A DNA stretch of 64,000 bases. Origin: Rhizobium sp. R634 (GTDB lineage: Bacteria > Pseudomonadota > Alphaproteobacteria > Rhizobiales > Rhizobiaceae). Position 1 is the stretch's first letter. Each line of letters starts with the position of its first letter. The notes under the pieces are model-generated. The model was not told the DNA's origin and made no database searches. It was given only the letters and a program-made list of their open reading frames with translations. The stretch is from the NCBI RefSeq assembly GCF_002211305.1, contig NZ_LOKW01000003.1:124001-188000 (forward strand), written 5' to 3'. The position numbers were made by a program, and so were the translations under genes. Shown here in pieces: positions 1 to 11,912 of the stretch.

Positions 1-1409
<1,409 letters not shown>

Positions 1410-1413
<4 letters not shown>

Positions 1414-2558
1414 TGAAACGTCTTCCTCGGATCGAAGGCGTCGCGCACGGCTTCGCCGATGAAGATCAGCAGGGAGAGCATGATCGACATGGTGAAGAAG
1501 GCCGTCAGCCCCAGCCAGGGCGCCTGCAGGTTGGTCTTGCCCTGGGCGATCATCTCGCCGAGCGAGGGGGAGCCCGGCGGCATGCCGAAGCCCAGGAAAT
1601 CGAGCGAGGTCAGGGTCGTGATCGAGCCGGAGAGAATGAAGGGCAGGAAGGTCAGCGTGGCCACCATGGCATTCGGCAAGAGGTGACGCCACATGATGGT
1701 GCGGTTGTTGACACCGAGCGCGCGGGCGGCGCGGACATATTCGAAATTGCGCGCGCGCAGGAATTCGGCGCGCACGACGCCGACGAAGCCAACCCAGGAA
1801 AAGAGCAGCATGATGCCGAGCAGCACGAAGAAGCCGGGCGGCAGGATGGCGGCGATGATCAGCAGGATGTAGAGCACCGGCATCGATGACCAGATTTCGA
1901 TGAAACGCTGCAGCAACAGATCGGTCCAGCCGCCGAAATAGCCCTGCACCGCGCCCGCCGTGACGCCGATGATCGCCGAGCAGATGGTGAGCGCCAGGCC
2001 GAAGAGCACCGATATTCGGAAACCATAGATGACGCGCGCCAGCACGTCGCGGGCCTGATCGTCGGTGCCGAGCCAGTTGAGATTGCCGAGGGTGCAGGCG
2101 GGATCGTTCACGCCTTGGGGATAACCGGCGCAGCGCTCTTCCTTGGACATCAGCCAGAAGGGGGCAGTCGGCGCCGAATGCGGGATGTTTGAATTGACCG
2201 AGCGGTAGGAATAGCGGATCGGCGGCCAGATCATCCAGCCATTGGCGTTGATTTCGTCCGCGATCACCGAGGAGCGGTAATCGGTTTCCGCCAGGAAGCC
2301 GCCGAACTTCTCCTCGGGATAATCGACCAGCACCGGAAACAGGATCTCTCCCTTGTAGGAAGCGATGATCGGCCGATCGTTGGCGAGGAATTCGGCAAAC
2401 AGGCTGAGCCCGAACAGCAGCAGGAACAGCCACAGCGACCAGTAGCCGCGGCCGTTCGCCCGGAAATTCTTCCAGCGGCGAATGTTGGTCGGCGAGAGCA
2501 GTCCCTTGCGCGGCGGCTTGACCGGGGTTGCGACGGCGGGATTTGCGGCGGCGTCCAT
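1410..2558 (-). CDS. yejE: YejE-like peptide ABC transporter permease
   Basis: The 382-residue inner-membrane permease is one half of the translocation pore of a Yej-type peptide importer. A first membrane helix (about residues 39-60) is followed by a long periplasmic stretch, then about five helices carrying the permease coupling loop (EYVRAARALGVNN, near 275-290) that docks on the ATPase. The long segment between helix 1 and the core, about 110 residues with paired cysteines (CAGYPQGVNDPACTLG), is typical of YejE. It overlaps yejB by one base (TGATG) and yejF by four (ATGA), so the genes form one tight operon running yejA-B-E-F. Confidence 0.93.
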
Positions 2559-3646
2559 CAGACATCCCTCCGCTCGAAATCGATGCGCGGATCGATCCAG
2601 GTGTAGATCAGATCCGAAACCAGGCTAACGAAAAGGCCGAGCAGCGAGAAGATGTAGAGTGTGGCGAAGACGATCGGATAATCCCGGTTGACCACCGAGA
2701 GATAGCCGAGGCGCCCGAGGCCATCCAGCGAGAAGATGTTTTCGATGAGCAGCGAGCCGGTGAAGAAGGCGGAGATGAAGGCGCCGGGAAAGCCTGCGAT
2801 GATGATCAGCATGGCATTGCGGAAGACATGGCCGTAGAGCACCTGCCGTTCGTTCAGGCCCTTGGCGCGGGCGGTGACGACATATTGCTTCTTGATCTCC
2901 TCGATGAAGGAATTCTTGGTGAGCAACGTCGTGGTGGCGAAGGCGGCGAGAGAAAGCGAAATCAGCGGCAAGGCGAGATGCCAGAAATAGTCGAGCGGCT
3001 TCTGCCACCAGGCGAGCTGGTCGAAATTGTCGGAGACGAGACCCCGCAGCGGAAACCAGTCGTAGAAGGAACCGCCGGCGAAAAGCACGATCAGCAGAAT
3101 GCCGAAGAGGAAGCTCGGCACGGCGTAACCGATGATGATGACGCCCGAGGTCCAGACATCGAAAGTCGATCCGTCCTTGACCGCCTTGCGGATGCCGAGC
3201 GGGATGGAGATGGCATAGGAGAAGATCAGGATCCAGATGCCGAGCGAGATCGACACCGGCAGCTTCTCCTTGATCAAGTCGAGCACGGAGGTGTTGCGGA
3301 AGAAGCTCTCGCCGAAATCAAAGCGGATGTAATTCCACATCATCTCGCCGAAACGCGTCAGCGGCGGCTTGTCGAAGCCGAACTGTTTTTCCAGCTTGGC
3401 GATCAGTTCCGGATCGAGCCCCTGGGCACCGCGATATTTGGAGCCTTCGTCTCCGCCGCTATCACCCAAGAGGTCGCCGCCGCCTGACAGGCGCTGGTCG
3501 GCGCCATCGGCCTGGCCGGTCAACTGGGCGATCACCTGCTCGACGGGGCCACCCGGCGCAAATTGAATGACGATGAAGGAAATCGCCATGATGCCGACGA
3601 TGGTCGGGATCATCAGAAGCAGGCGGCGAATGACATAGGCGCCCAT
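2558..3646 (-). CDS. yejB: YejB-like peptide ABC transporter permease
   Basis: The 362-residue permease pairs with YejE. The N-terminal helix (about residues 9-30) and the conserved FAPGGPVEQ motif after it are the DppB/OppB/YejB hallmark. A Gly/Asp-rich insert at about residues 40-72 separates this from the core and is expected in YejB-type permeases. The coupling loop is [14 protein letters not shown] near 256. The gene lies 150 bp downstream of the binding-protein gene yejA. I see no strong terminator in that gap, so co-transcription from a promoter before yejA is likely. Confidence 0.93.
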   Translation of the reverse strand: MGAYVIRRLLLMIPTIVGIMAISFIVIQFAPGGPVEQVIAQLTGQADGADQRLSGGGDLLGDSGGDEGSKYRGAQGLDPELIAKLEKQFGFDKPPLTRFGEMMWNYIRFDFGESFFRNTSVLDLIKEKLPVSISLGIWILIFSYAISIPLGIRKAVKDGSTFDVWTSGVIIIGYAVPSFLFGILLIVLFAGGSFYDWFPLRGLVSDNFDQLAWWQKPLDYFWHLALPLISLSLAAFATTTLLTKNSFIEEIKKQYVVTARAKGLNERQVLYGHVFRNAMLIIIAGFPGAFISAFFTGSLLIENIFSLDGLGRLGYLSVVNRDYPIVFATLYIFSLLGLFVSLVSDLIYTWIDPRIDFERRDV

Positions 3647-3796
3647 CAGCCTTCAGCCTCCGGAAATGTTCTTCTTGTCTGCCTGCCGTCCAATCTGATG
3701 CCGCTCAATCCGCCAGCCTTCCCTTGCCGGCTTTGCCGGCTTGTCGTGATTCGCTTGTGCCATTTGGAGCCGAGGGGCCCTGCAATGCAAGCCCGC

Positions 3797-5629
3797 TCAT
3801 TTTGCCGAAGCTGACCACCAGGCATCGGGGAAGCCGAGGCTGTAGGCCGGGAATTCGGCCGGATGGGTGATCGTGTTCCAATAGGCCAGGTTATAATTGC
3901 CGCGATAGAACAGCGGAACGACGTAGTGGTTGGCAAGCAGGACCCTGTCCATCGCCTTGATCGCCGCAACCTGTTCATCGCGGTTCGGCGCGAAAATGAT
4001 CATGCGGATGAGTTCGTCGACGGCCGGATTGGCGATGCCGGCATAATTCTGGGAGCCTTGCTGGTTGACCGAGCCGGATCCCCAATAATCGGCCTGCTCG
4101 TTGCCGGGGTTCATCGTCTGCGCCCAGACATTCCAGATCATGTCGTAGTCGAAGCTGCGTTCGCGATTGACAGCTTGCGATGCATCGACCGTCCGCACCC
4201 GCGCATCTATGCCGATTTTCCGGAGATTGTTGGCATAGGGCACGGCCCAGCGCTCCAGTATCGGGCTCGACAACAGGATCTCGAAGCTCATCGGCTGGCC
4301 GGTCTTGGTGTTGACCATGCGATTGCCCTTCAGCTCCCATCCCGCTTCCTTCAGAAGCGCAATCGCCTTGCGCAGGTTGTCGCGGCTTTTCTGCGGATCG
4401 CCCCCGACGGGGTTGGTGTAGGGCGTCGTGAAGACCTCGGGCGGAACCTTGTCCTTCATGCCCTGCAATATTTCCAGCTCACGCCCTTGCGGCAGGCCGG
4501 ACGAGGCGAGTTCGGTGTTCCAGAAGTAACTGTCGATGCGCTTGTAGCTGTTGAAGGCAACCGTGCGGTTCAGCTCCTCGAAATCGAAACCGTAGTTCAA
4601 TGCCTCACGGACGCGCTCGTCCTTGAAGAGGTCGCGCCGCATGTTGGGCACGAGAGCCTGCAGGATGCCGGTGGAGCGCAGCGGGTTTGCAACCTCTTCC
4701 TTCTTGACGCGCCCTTCCTTCACCGCGGGAAAATCATATCCCGTCGCCCAGCGGGAAGCCGTCGTCTCCTGCCAATAGTCGCTGTTGCCGGCGCGAAAGG
4801 CTTCGAACTCGACATCGCGATCGCCGAAATAGGTGTAGATGACGTTGCGAAAATTGTTCTGGCCGACATTCACGTTGAGGTCCTTGCCCCAATAGTCGTC
4901 ACGCAGCTCATAACGGATCGTCGAACCGGGCGAGAAGGATGCGATCTTATACGGTCCGGACCCCATCACAGGCTCGAGTGTCGTCTTCGAGATATCGCGC
5001 GGCTTGCCGTCCGGGCCTTGTCCTTCCCACCAATGTTTCGGCACGACCACCAGCTGGCCGAGAATATTGGGGAGCTCGCGATTGTTCTTCTCGTCGAAGG
5101 TGAAGGTGACGTCGCGATCACCGGTCTTTTCGGCCTTTACCACATGGCGATAATAGTTCGCGGTGACGGGATTGAGTTCCTTGGTCTTGTCCAGGCTGAA
5201 GATGACGTCCTCGGGCGTCACCGGCTGGCCATCCGCCCATTTCGCCTCCTTGCGCAGGCGAAAGGTCGCGCTCGATACGTCAGCGGGAAAGGACAGCCCC
5301 TCGGCAAGCAGGCCGTAGGAGACGAGGAGCTCGTCATCGGCTGATTTCATCAACGTGTCGTGGACGAGCGAAAGACCGACCGCCGTCTGGCCTTTGGCAA
5401 GCAGCGGGTTGAAGGTGTCGAAGGCGCCGCTCGCGGACAGGCGCAGGTCGCCGCCCTTCGGAGCGTTAGGATTGACGTAATCGAAATGCGCAAAGCCCGG
5501 CTTGTACTTCATCTCGCTGATGACAGAGCTTCCGATCTGAAACGGCTGATCCTCGGCCATAACAGTCACTGGCACCAGAGCACCGGCAAGCGACAGAACC
5601 AGACCGATCTTCGACCACAAAGCCGCCAT
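3797..5629 (-). CDS. yejA: YejA-like extracellular solute-binding protein
   Basis: The 610-residue periplasmic binding protein belongs to the large family 5 (DppA/OppA/YejA) group. It has a signal peptide: a short start, hydrophobic LSLAGALVPVTVMA, and probable cleavage near residue 25. The family blocks LRKEAKWADGQPVTPEDVIF (about 127-146) and GSGPYKI (about 223) are present. It captures peptides and delivers them to YejBE. ATG at 5629 is preceded by AGGGGA at ribosome-binding distance. It is first of the four minus-strand yej genes. No lipobox is visible, so it should be a soluble periplasmic protein. The exact ligand cannot be told from sequence. Confidence 0.92.
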   Translation of the reverse strand: MAALWSKIGLVLSLAGALVPVTVMAEDQPFQIGSSVISEMKYKPGFAHFDYVNPNAPKGGDLRLSASGAFDTFNPLLAKGQTAVGLSLVHDTLMKSADDELLVSYGLLAEGLSFPADVSSATFRLRKEAKWADGQPVTPEDVIFSLDKTKELNPVTANYYRHVVKAEKTGDRDVTFTFDEKNNRELPNILGQLVVVPKHWWEGQGPDGKPRDISKTTLEPVMGSGPYKIASFSPGSTIRYELRDDYWGKDLNVNVGQNNFRNVIYTYFGDRDVEFEAFRAGNSDYWQETTASRWATGYDFPAVKEGRVKKEEVANPLRSTGILQALVPNMRRDLFKDERVREALNYGFDFEELNRTVAFNSYKRIDSYFWNTELASSGLPQGRELEILQGMKDKVPPEVFTTPYTNPVGGDPQKSRDNLRKAIALLKEAGWELKGNRMVNTKTGQPMSFEILLSSPILERWAVPYANNLRKIGIDARVRTVDASQAVNRERSFDYDMIWNVWAQTMNPGNEQADYWGSGSVNQQGSQNYAGIANPAVDELIRMIIFAPNRDEQVAAIKAMDRVLLANHYVVPLFYRGNYNLAYWNTITHPAEFPAYSLGFPDAWWSASAK

Positions 5630-5869
5630 TCATGCTTTCCCCTAATTATTGATAGATTCGACAATAAGGAAAATACTGGCGAAAAACAGGAGAGAGTTTG
5701 GTTTTTGCCAGGCTCGCGAAATTTTGACTTTCGCTCGTTTCAGCTCCACGAGATCAAGTGTCACGCGATCCGTCAGCGCTTGTTCCAGTCCACGCCCGCC
5801 AAAACATCGATTCACCAAAATCACTTTTCACGATAGATTCGAACGCAAATCACTTCTCAAGGGAACAGC

Positions 5870-6946
5870 ATGGCATTCGGCTTCGCTCAGGCTTTCAGGA
5901 CATTCGGCAAACTGGCGCTCGCCGGCACGATCGGCGCGAGCCTTGCCGCCGGCGACGTCGGCGCTCAACAGAAGAAGCCGAGCCCGGGCAGCGCCAAGGC
6001 TCTGTTCGGCGGCACTAGCCTGCCGACGCAGGGACCGGCGCAGCCGATCGGCTTCTACGCCAAGGGCTGCATGACCGGAGCCGTGGCGCTGCCGACCGAC
6101 GGCCCGACCTGGCAGGCGATGCGGCTTTCGCGCAACCGCCGCTGGGGCAACCCTGCGATGATCGCGCTCCTGGAACGGTTTTCTCAGGATGCGGTCACGT
6201 ATGCCGGCTGGCCGGGCATTCTCGTCGGCGACATCGCCCAGCCGCGCGGCGGGCCGATGCTCAACGGCCATTCCTCGCACCAGATCGGCCTCGATGCCGA
6301 TATATGGTTCACGCCGATGCCGGGCCGCCGCCTGACGGCCGAGGAGCGTGAGAGCCTGCCTTTCACCACCATGCTGCAGAAGAACAAGTTCCTGACCGTC
6401 GATCCCAAGGTATGGACACAATCGCGGGCGCGGCTTTTGATGCTGGCGGCGAGCTATCCCCAGGTGGAGCGCATTTTCGTCAATCCTGCGATCAAGAAAA
6501 AGATGTGCGACACCTGGACGGGCGACCGCACCAACCTCGGCAAGCTCCGGCCGATATATGGCCATGACTCGCATTTTCACATCCGTATGAAGTGCCCGTC
6601 CGGCGCAGCCGGATGCACGCCGCAAGCTCCCGTCGCCGCGGGAGACGGCTGCGACAAGTCGCTCGCCTATTGGTTTACGCCGGCCCCCTGGGCGCCGCCC
6701 AAGCCGCCGAAGCCCGGCGCCAAGCCGCCGAAGCCGCCGCGCGAGATGATGGTCTCCGATCTGCCAAAGGCCTGCGGCGCCGTGCTCGATTCCGCTTCCG
6801 TCGCCTCGGTCCAGGCCGCCACCTACGGCGGATCTTCCGCCGCGAGCGCGCTCACCGCCGCTCCGGCCGCGGACCCTGCCGCCGATGCCGAGGGGATGCT
6901 GCCGGATGTCGGCCCGTTTCCGAACGACAAGCCGGTGATGCAGTGA
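5870..6946 (+). CDS. mepA: Penicillin-insensitive murein endopeptidase (MepA family)
   Basis: This periplasmic zinc endopeptidase cleaves D-Ala-meso-DAP cross-links in peptidoglycan. A signal peptide covers about residues 1-32 (hydrophobic LALAGTIGASLAAG). The MepA metal motif is clear: NGHSSHQIGLDADIWF near 133-148, with the His and Asp ligands, and HDSHFHIRMKCP near 231-242, with the further His. After the catalytic domain there is a Pro/Lys-rich linker (APWAPPKPPKPG) and an Ala-rich tail, making it 358 residues against about 275 for E. coli MepA. SD AAGGGA precedes the ATG. It diverges from yejA across a 240-bp gap. Confidence 0.93.
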   Translation: MAFGFAQAFRTFGKLALAGTIGASLAAGDVGAQQKKPSPGSAKALFGGTSLPTQGPAQPIGFYAKGCMTGAVALPTDGPTWQAMRLSRNRRWGNPAMIALLERFSQDAVTYAGWPGILVGDIAQPRGGPMLNGHSSHQIGLDADIWFTPMPGRRLTAEERESLPFTTMLQKNKFLTVDPKVWTQSRARLLMLAASYPQVERIFVNPAIKKKMCDTWTGDRTNLGKLRPIYGHDSHFHIRMKCPSGAAGCTPQAPVAAGDGCDKSLAYWFTPAPWAPPKPPKPGAKPPKPPREMMVSDLPKACGAVLDSASVASVQAATYGGSSAASALTAAPAADPAADAEGMLPDVGPFPNDKPVMQ

Positions 6947-7034
6947 GCGGCGCCGGCAGGCTGTCTTTCAAATCGCAAACTCTTGGTATAGAAGCGGTCA
7001 AATCGATTGAATTGTTCGGGCGGAGATTGGGTTC

Positions 7035-7415
7035 ATGGCCGGCGGCAAATGCCTCGCTTTGATTGCGCATGACCAGAAGAAGGACGATATGGCGGATTTC
7101 GCCCGCGCCAACAGGGACGTCCTTTCCCGCTGGAAGATCGTCGCGACAGGCACGACCGGCGGGCGTGTGCTCGACGCCGCTCCCGATCTCGACGTCACCA
7201 GACTGAAAAGCGGGCCGCTCGGCGGCGACCAGCAGATCGGCGCGCTGATCTCGACCGGCGAGGTCAGCGGCCTAATCTTCTTTGTCGACCCGCTGACGCC
7301 GATGCCGCATGATGTCGACGTGAAGGCGCTGATGCGGCTGGCGATCGTCTACGACATTCCGATGGCGCTCAACCACGCGACCGCTATAAAGCTCCTTCCC
7401 ACACTCGAAGCCTGA
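7035..7415 (+). CDS. mgsA: Methylglyoxal synthase
   Basis: The enzyme converts dihydroxyacetone phosphate to methylglyoxal and phosphate, a phosphate-releasing bypass of lower glycolysis. The 126-residue protein keeps the family blocks: [12 protein letters not shown] (about 8-19), the phosphate-binding ATGTTGGR (about 37-44), [13 protein letters not shown] with the catalytic Asp (about 58-70), and [15 protein letters not shown] (about 83-97). The length is slightly shorter than E. coli MgsA (152). GGAGAT precedes the ATG. glk begins 17 bp downstream, so the two central-carbon genes are probably co-transcribed. Confidence 0.95.
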   Translation: MAGGKCLALIAHDQKKDDMADFARANRDVLSRWKIVATGTTGGRVLDAAPDLDVTRLKSGPLGGDQQIGALISTGEVSGLIFFVDPLTPMPHDVDVKALMRLAIVYDIPMALNHATAIKLLPTLEA

Positions 7416-7432
7416 TCAGCACGGGACCGGCC

Positions 7433-8458
7433 ATGCCAAAACCGAACAACAGTACCGCTCCGCTGCCCTTCCCGATCCTGATCGGCGATATCGGCGGCAC
7501 CAATGCCCGCTTCTCCATCCTGTCCGATGCCTATGCCGAGCCGAGGCAGTTTCCGAACGTGCGCACGGCGGACTTCGCGACGATCGACGAAGCGATCCAG
7601 AAGGGTGTGCTCGACAAGACCGCTGTGCAGCCGCGTTCGGCGATCCTTGCCGTCGCCGGCCCGATCAACGACGACGAAATCCCGCTGACCAATTGCGACT
7701 GGGTGGTGCGGCCGACGACGATGATCGAGGGGCTCGGCATCGAGGACGTGCTCGTCGTCAACGATTTCGAGGCACAGGCGCTGGCGATCGCCGCCCTGTC
7801 GGATGAAAACCGCGAGCGCATCGGCAGCGCCACCGGCGACATGATCGCCTCGCGCGTCGTGCTCGGACCCGGCACCGGCCTCGGCGTCGGCGGGCTCGTG
7901 CATGCCCAGCACAGCTGGATCCCGGTTCCAGGCGAAGGCGGCCATATCGATCTCGGACCGCGCAGCAAGCGCGACTATGACATCTTCCCGCATATCGAGA
8001 CGATCGAAGGCCGTGTTTCGGCCGAACAAATCCTTTGCGGGCGCGGCCTCGTCAATCTCTACAACGCAATTTGTATCGTCGACGGCATTCAGCCGACGAT
8101 GAAGGATCCGGCCGACATCACCTCGCATGCGCTTGCTGGCAGCGACAAGGCGGCGGTGGAGACGGTGTCGCTATTTGCCACCTATCTCGGCCGCGTGGCG
8201 GGCGATATGGCGATGGTGTTCATGGCGCGCGGCGGCGTCTACCTCTCCGGCGGCATCTCGCAGAAGATTCTCCCGGCGCTGAAGAAGCCGGAATTTCGCG
8301 CCGCCTTCGAGGACAAGGCGCCGCACAGCGCGCTGCTACGCATGATCCCGACCTATGTGGTGACGCATCCGCTGGCAGCGCTCGCCGGGCTTTCCTCCTA
8401 TGCGCGGATGCCGGCCAATTTCGGCGTCTCGACGGAAGGCCGGCGCTGGCGGCGCTGA
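7433..8458 (+). CDS. glk: Glucokinase
   Basis: Cytosolic ATP-dependent glucokinase, 341 residues, phosphorylates glucose at carbon 6. The N-terminal phosphate loop [11 protein letters not shown] (about 14-24), the [11 protein letters not shown] catalytic-Asp region (about 108-118) and the [11 protein letters not shown] block (about 143) are those of the bacterial Glk family (not the ROK subgroup). It follows mgsA by 17 bp with GGGACC as a weak ribosome-binding site. After the stop an 8-bp GC-rich inverted repeat (arms 8461-8468 and 8482-8489) lacks a T-run, so its role as terminator is uncertain. Confidence 0.95.
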   Translation: MPKPNNSTAPLPFPILIGDIGGTNARFSILSDAYAEPRQFPNVRTADFATIDEAIQKGVLDKTAVQPRSAILAVAGPINDDEIPLTNCDWVVRPTTMIEGLGIEDVLVVNDFEAQALAIAALSDENRERIGSATGDMIASRVVLGPGTGLGVGGLVHAQHSWIPVPGEGGHIDLGPRSKRDYDIFPHIETIEGRVSAEQILCGRGLVNLYNAICIVDGIQPTMKDPADITSHALAGSDKAAVETVSLFATYLGRVAGDMAMVFMARGGVYLSGGISQKILPALKKPEFRAAFEDKAPHSALLRMIPTYVVTHPLAALAGLSSYARMPANFGVSTEGRRWRR

Positions 8459-8580
8459 CCAGCGCCCCCCTCCCGGGGCGCGGGGCGCTCTAGCCAAACC
8501 AGTCCCAACTCTTTATAGAGCCCGCGAAAGTGCACGCCGCATTTTACGGCGCGTTTGGCCTCGGACAGGAAGCTTAATAT

Positions 8581-10368
8581 TTGGAAGCCGTGGAAAGCAG
8601 AAAGCAGAGCGTCAGCAGCGATACCGTCACCGGCATCCTGAAGCGCATCATCGCTGAAAACGGCCGCGACCATCTCTGGGGTTATGTCTTCGCGATCGCC
8701 TGCCTCGTGGTCGTGGCGCTTTCGACGGCATTCACCGCCTGGATCATGCGGGCAATCATCGACGAGGCCTTCGCCAACCGCCGCGCCGACGTCGTCTGGA
8801 TCATCTGTCTTTCGATCTTCGTCGCCTTCGTGCTGCGCGGTTTTGCGAGCTACGGCCAGGCAGTGGCGCTCTCCAAGGTCGGCAACGATATCGTCGCACG
8901 ATATCAGCGCCGCCTCTATTCGCATCTGATGACGCTTTCGGTCGGCTACTTCAGCGAGGCGCGCTCGGCTCACATCGCCGCGCAGGTGAGCCAGAACGTC
9001 ACCGGCATCCGCGACGTGCTCAATCTGACGATCACCTCGACGGTGCGCGACCTCCTGACCTTTGTGTCGCTGATTGGCGTGATGGTCTTGCAGGACCCAC
9101 TGCTCAGCCTCGCCGTCTTCATCATGGCCCCGCCGCTGCTTTACGCACTTCGCTATGTTTCCAAGCGGCTGCGCTCGGCGACCCGCGAGGCGGTGCATCT
9201 GAACAGCCACGTGCTGGGCGCGATGCAGGAGACGATCCAGGGCATTGCCATCGTCAAAGCCTTCACGATGGAAGAGGAGCTGGAAAGCAAGGTCAACAAG
9301 CTCATCAAGGCTGCCGAAAACCGGGCGAACCGGATTGCGCGGCTTTCCGAGCGCACCTCGCCGCTGACGGAGAGCTTCGCGGGCTTTGCCGTCGCCAGCG
9401 TGCTTGCCTATGCCGCCTATCGCTCGATCTATTACAACGTGCCGCCGGGCGCCTTCTTCTCCTTCGTGACGGCGCTGCTCCTTGCCTATGATCCGGCCCG
9501 CCGGCTTGCCCGCCTGCAGGTGCAGATGGAGCGGGCCGTCGTCAATGCCCGGATGATCTACGAGTTGCTCGACATGGAGCCGCGCCAGCGCGATCTGCCG
9601 GATGCGCGGCCGCTTGTTGTGACGCAGGCCCGCATCGAATTCCGCAACGTCTCCTTCGCCTATGGCAATGAGAGCGTGCTGAGCGGCGTCAGCTTCGTCG
9701 CCGAAGGCGGAGAAACCACAGCGCTCGTCGGCCCTTCAGGTGCGGGCAAATCCACCGTCATCAGCCTCATTCCGCGCTTTTACGATCCGCGCGAAGGCGA
9801 AATCCTGATCGACGGGCAGGATATTGCCCACATCACCAAGAAGTCGCTGCGCCAGCAGCTCGCCTATGTCTCGCAGCAGCCCTATCTGTTCGAGGGCACG
9901 ATCCGCGACAATATCCGCTACGGCCGGCCGGAAGCGACGGATGCCGAGGTGGAAGAAGCGGCCCGGCTTGCCTATGCGCATGACTTCATCTCAGCCCAGC
10001 CGCAGGGCTACGATACGCCGGTCGGCGAAAACGGCGTGACGCTTTCGGGCGGCCAGCGCCAGCGCCTGTCGATCGCCCGCGCGCTCGTCCGCAACGCGCC
10101 GATCCTGCTGCTCGACGAAGCGACCTCGGCGCTCGACACCGAATCCGAAGCCGCCGTGCAGAAGGCGCTCGACGAGGCGATGACCGGACGCACCGTCGTC
10201 GTCATCGCCCACCGGCTTTCGACCGTGGTGCGCGCCGACAAGATCGTCGTCATGCAGCAGGGCCGGGTCGTGGAAGAGGGCAATCACGAGACGCTTGCGA
10301 AGGTCAGCGACGGTCTTTACGCTCGCCTCAACAATCTGCAGAGGCCCTCGGCCTCCGATTTAAACTGA
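8581..10368 (+). CDS. MsbA-like ABC exporter, fused membrane and ATPase domains
   Basis: The 595-residue half-transporter should work as a homodimer. About six membrane helices occupy residues 25-310, followed by one ATPase domain at about 345-590: Walker [10 protein letters not shown], signature [10 protein letters not shown], Walker [13 protein letters not shown] and switch His in VIAHRLST. Sequence and layout fit the lipid A/multidrug exporter group. The start is taken as TTG at 8581 because AGGAAG lies 8 bases before it; a GTG at 8590 is the alternative. The substrate cannot be decided from sequence; lipid A-core export (MsbA) is plausible but not proved. dapB begins 10 bp after the stop. 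Confidence 0.9.
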   Translation: MEAVESRKQSVSSDTVTGILKRIIAENGRDHLWGYVFAIACLVVVALSTAFTAWIMRAIIDEAFANRRADVVWIICLSIFVAFVLRGFASYGQAVALSKVGNDIVARYQRRLYSHLMTLSVGYFSEARSAHIAAQVSQNVTGIRDVLNLTITSTVRDLLTFVSLIGVMVLQDPLLSLAVFIMAPPLLYALRYVSKRLRSATREAVHLNSHVLGAMQETIQGIAIVKAFTMEEELESKVNKLIKAAENRANRIARLSERTSPLTESFAGFAVASVLAYAAYRSIYYNVPPGAFFSFVTALLLAYDPARRLARLQVQMERAVVNARMIYELLDMEPRQRDLPDARPLVVTQARIEFRNVSFAYGNESVLSGVSFVAEGGETTALVGPSGAGKSTVISLIPRFYDPREGEILIDGQDIAHITKKSLRQQLAYVSQQPYLFEGTIRDNIRYGRPEATDAEVEEAARLAYAHDFISAQPQGYDTPVGENGVTLSGGQRQRLSIARALVRNAPILLLDEATSALDTESEAAVQKALDEAMTGRTVVVIAHRLSTVVRADKIVVMQQGRVVEEGNHETLAKVSDGLYARLNNLQRPSASDLN

Positions 10369-10378
10369 GCTGATACGG

Positions 10379-11212
10379 ATGACCGAGATGAGCGATGCTG
10401 CGATGAAACTGGTGGTGGTTGGCGCAGCAGGGCGCATGGGACAGACGCTGATCCGGCTCATCCATTCCATCGAGGGCGTGGTGCTGCACGCCGCCGTCGA
10501 GCGCGCCGGCTCGCCCTTCGTCGGCAAGGACGCCGGCGAAATCGCCGGCCTCGGCCCGAGCGGCGTCATCATCGGCGACGATCCGCTGCAAGCCTTCCTG
10601 CATGCCGAAGGCGTGTTCGATTTCACTTCGCCCGCTGCCACAGTGGAATTCTCCGGTCTCGCCGCACAGGCCCGCATCGTCCATGTCATCGGCACGACGG
10701 GTTGCTCTGAAGACGACGATGCCAGGATCGCCGCGGCGGCTCGCCATGCCCGCATCGTCAAGTCGGGCAATATGAGCCTTGGCGTCAACCTGTTGAGCGT
10801 GCTTGCCGAACAGGCCGCACGGGCGCTGGAGCCAGCCGACTGGGATATCGAGATCCTGGAAATGCATCATAAGCACAAGGTGGATGCACCTTCCGGCACC
10901 GCCCTTCTCCTCGGCGAAGCCGCGGCCAAGGGCCGCAATATCGATCTCGCCTCGAAATCGGTCAGGGTGCGCGACGGCCATACCGGAGCCCGCGAGGCCG
11001 GCACGATCGGCTTTGCGACGCTGCGCGGCGGCTCCGTCATCGGCGAACATTCCGTGCTTTTCGCCGGAGAAGGCGAAATCGTCACCCTGTCGCACAGTGC
11101 TGCCGACCGCTCGATCTTCGCGCGCGGCGCCATCAAGGCCGCACTCTGGGCGCGCGACAAGAAGCCGGGTCTCTATTCCATGCTCGACGTGCTCGGGCTT
11201 TCTTCCCAATAA
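10379..11212 (+). CDS. dapB: 4-hydroxy-tetrahydrodipicolinate reductase
   Basis: The 277-residue enzyme carries out the NAD(P)H reduction step of the diaminopimelate/lysine pathway. The nucleotide-binding turn [12 protein letters not shown] (about 13-24) and the family signature [16 protein letters not shown] (about 160-175), with the catalytic His and Lys, are intact. A second ATG nine bases downstream (MSDAAMK) is an equally possible start. It sits between the exporter (10-bp gap) and gpmA (21-bp gap) in one plus-strand run. Confidence 0.96.
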   Translation: MTEMSDAAMKLVVVGAAGRMGQTLIRLIHSIEGVVLHAAVERAGSPFVGKDAGEIAGLGPSGVIIGDDPLQAFLHAEGVFDFTSPAATVEFSGLAAQARIVHVIGTTGCSEDDDARIAAAARHARIVKSGNMSLGVNLLSVLAEQAARALEPADWDIEILEMHHKHKVDAPSGTALLLGEAAAKGRNIDLASKSVRVRDGHTGAREAGTIGFATLRGGSVIGEHSVLFAGEGEIVTLSHSAADRSIFARGAIKAALWARDKKPGLYSMLDVLGLSSQ

Positions 11213-11233
11213 CGACATATCGGAGGCATATTC

Positions 11234-11869
11234 ATGAGCGGTACCCTCGTCCTCGTTCGCCACGGCCAGAGCGACTGGAACCTGAAGAATCTCTTCACCG
11301 GCTGGAAGGACCCCGACCTGACGGAGCTCGGCATTCAGGAAGCCAATGCCGGCGGTGCCGCCCTTGCCGAATACGGGATCAAATTCGACGTCGCCTATAC
11401 CTCGGCGCTGGTGCGCGCCCAGCACACGCTGAAGCTCATCCTCGACAAGGTCGGCCAGCCCGATCTCCAGACGATCCGCGACCAGGCGCTGAACGAGCGC
11501 GACTACGGCGATCTCTCCGGCCTCAACAAGGACGATGCGCGCGCCAAATGGGGCGAGGAACAGGTGCATGTCTGGCGCCGCTCCTATGACGTGCCGCCTC
11601 CGGGCGGTGAAAGCCTGCGCGACACCGGCGCCCGCGTCTGGCCCTATTACCTCACCGAAATCCTGCCGCGGGTGCTGCGTGGCGAAAAGGTGCTGGTCGC
11701 TGCCCACGGCAATTCGCTGCGTTCGCTGGTCATGGTGCTCGACAAGCTGACCAAGGAAGGCGTGCTCGCCCTCAACCTCGCGACCGGCGTGCCCATGGTC
11801 TACAAGCTGAAGGCCGATTCCACCGTGGCTTCCAAGGAAGTACTCGGCGACATGTCCGGCGCGCACTGA
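11234..11869 (+). CDS. gpmA: 2,3-bisphosphoglycerate-dependent phosphoglycerate mutase
   Basis: This glycolytic mutase interconverts 3- and 2-phosphoglycerate. It has the histidine phosphatase motif [10 protein letters not shown] (about 6-15, catalytic His 9), [10 protein letters not shown] (about 85-94) and the second His in [10 protein letters not shown] (about 155-164). At 211 residues it is the short alphaproteobacterial form (E. coli 250). The ATG has a near-perfect GGAGG ribosome-binding site. A hairpin at 11881-11905 follows the stop. Confidence 0.95.
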   Translation: MSGTLVLVRHGQSDWNLKNLFTGWKDPDLTELGIQEANAGGAALAEYGIKFDVAYTSALVRAQHTLKLILDKVGQPDLQTIRDQALNERDYGDLSGLNKDDARAKWGEEQVHVWRRSYDVPPPGGESLRDTGARVWPYYLTEILPRVLRGEKVLVAAHGNSLRSLVMVLDKLTKEGVLALNLATGVPMVYKLKADSTVASKEVLGDMSGAH

Positions 11870-11880
11870 GGCCTGCTGAA

Positions 11881-11905
11881 CGTGCCAGCCGGAGCGGCCG
11901 GCACG
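11881..11905 (+). terminator. Probable terminator after gpmA, facing phnF
   Basis: The arms CGTGCCAGCC (11881-11890) and GGCCGGCACG (11896-11905) pair over ten positions with one mismatch around a 5-base loop, followed on the plus strand by a T-rich stretch (TCATTTCTC). It lies between the convergent gpmA and phnF genes. Confidence 0.6.
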
Positions 11906-11912
11906 TCATTTC

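Noticed and set aside
8461..8489. GC-rich hairpin after glk as a definite terminator
   Set aside because: No T-run on either strand; kept only as a note in the glk entry.
10328..11866. 512-codon minus-strand frame opposite dapB and gpmA
   Set aside because: Both plus-strand genes are unmistakable; long antisense frames are expected from the strong third-position GC bias.
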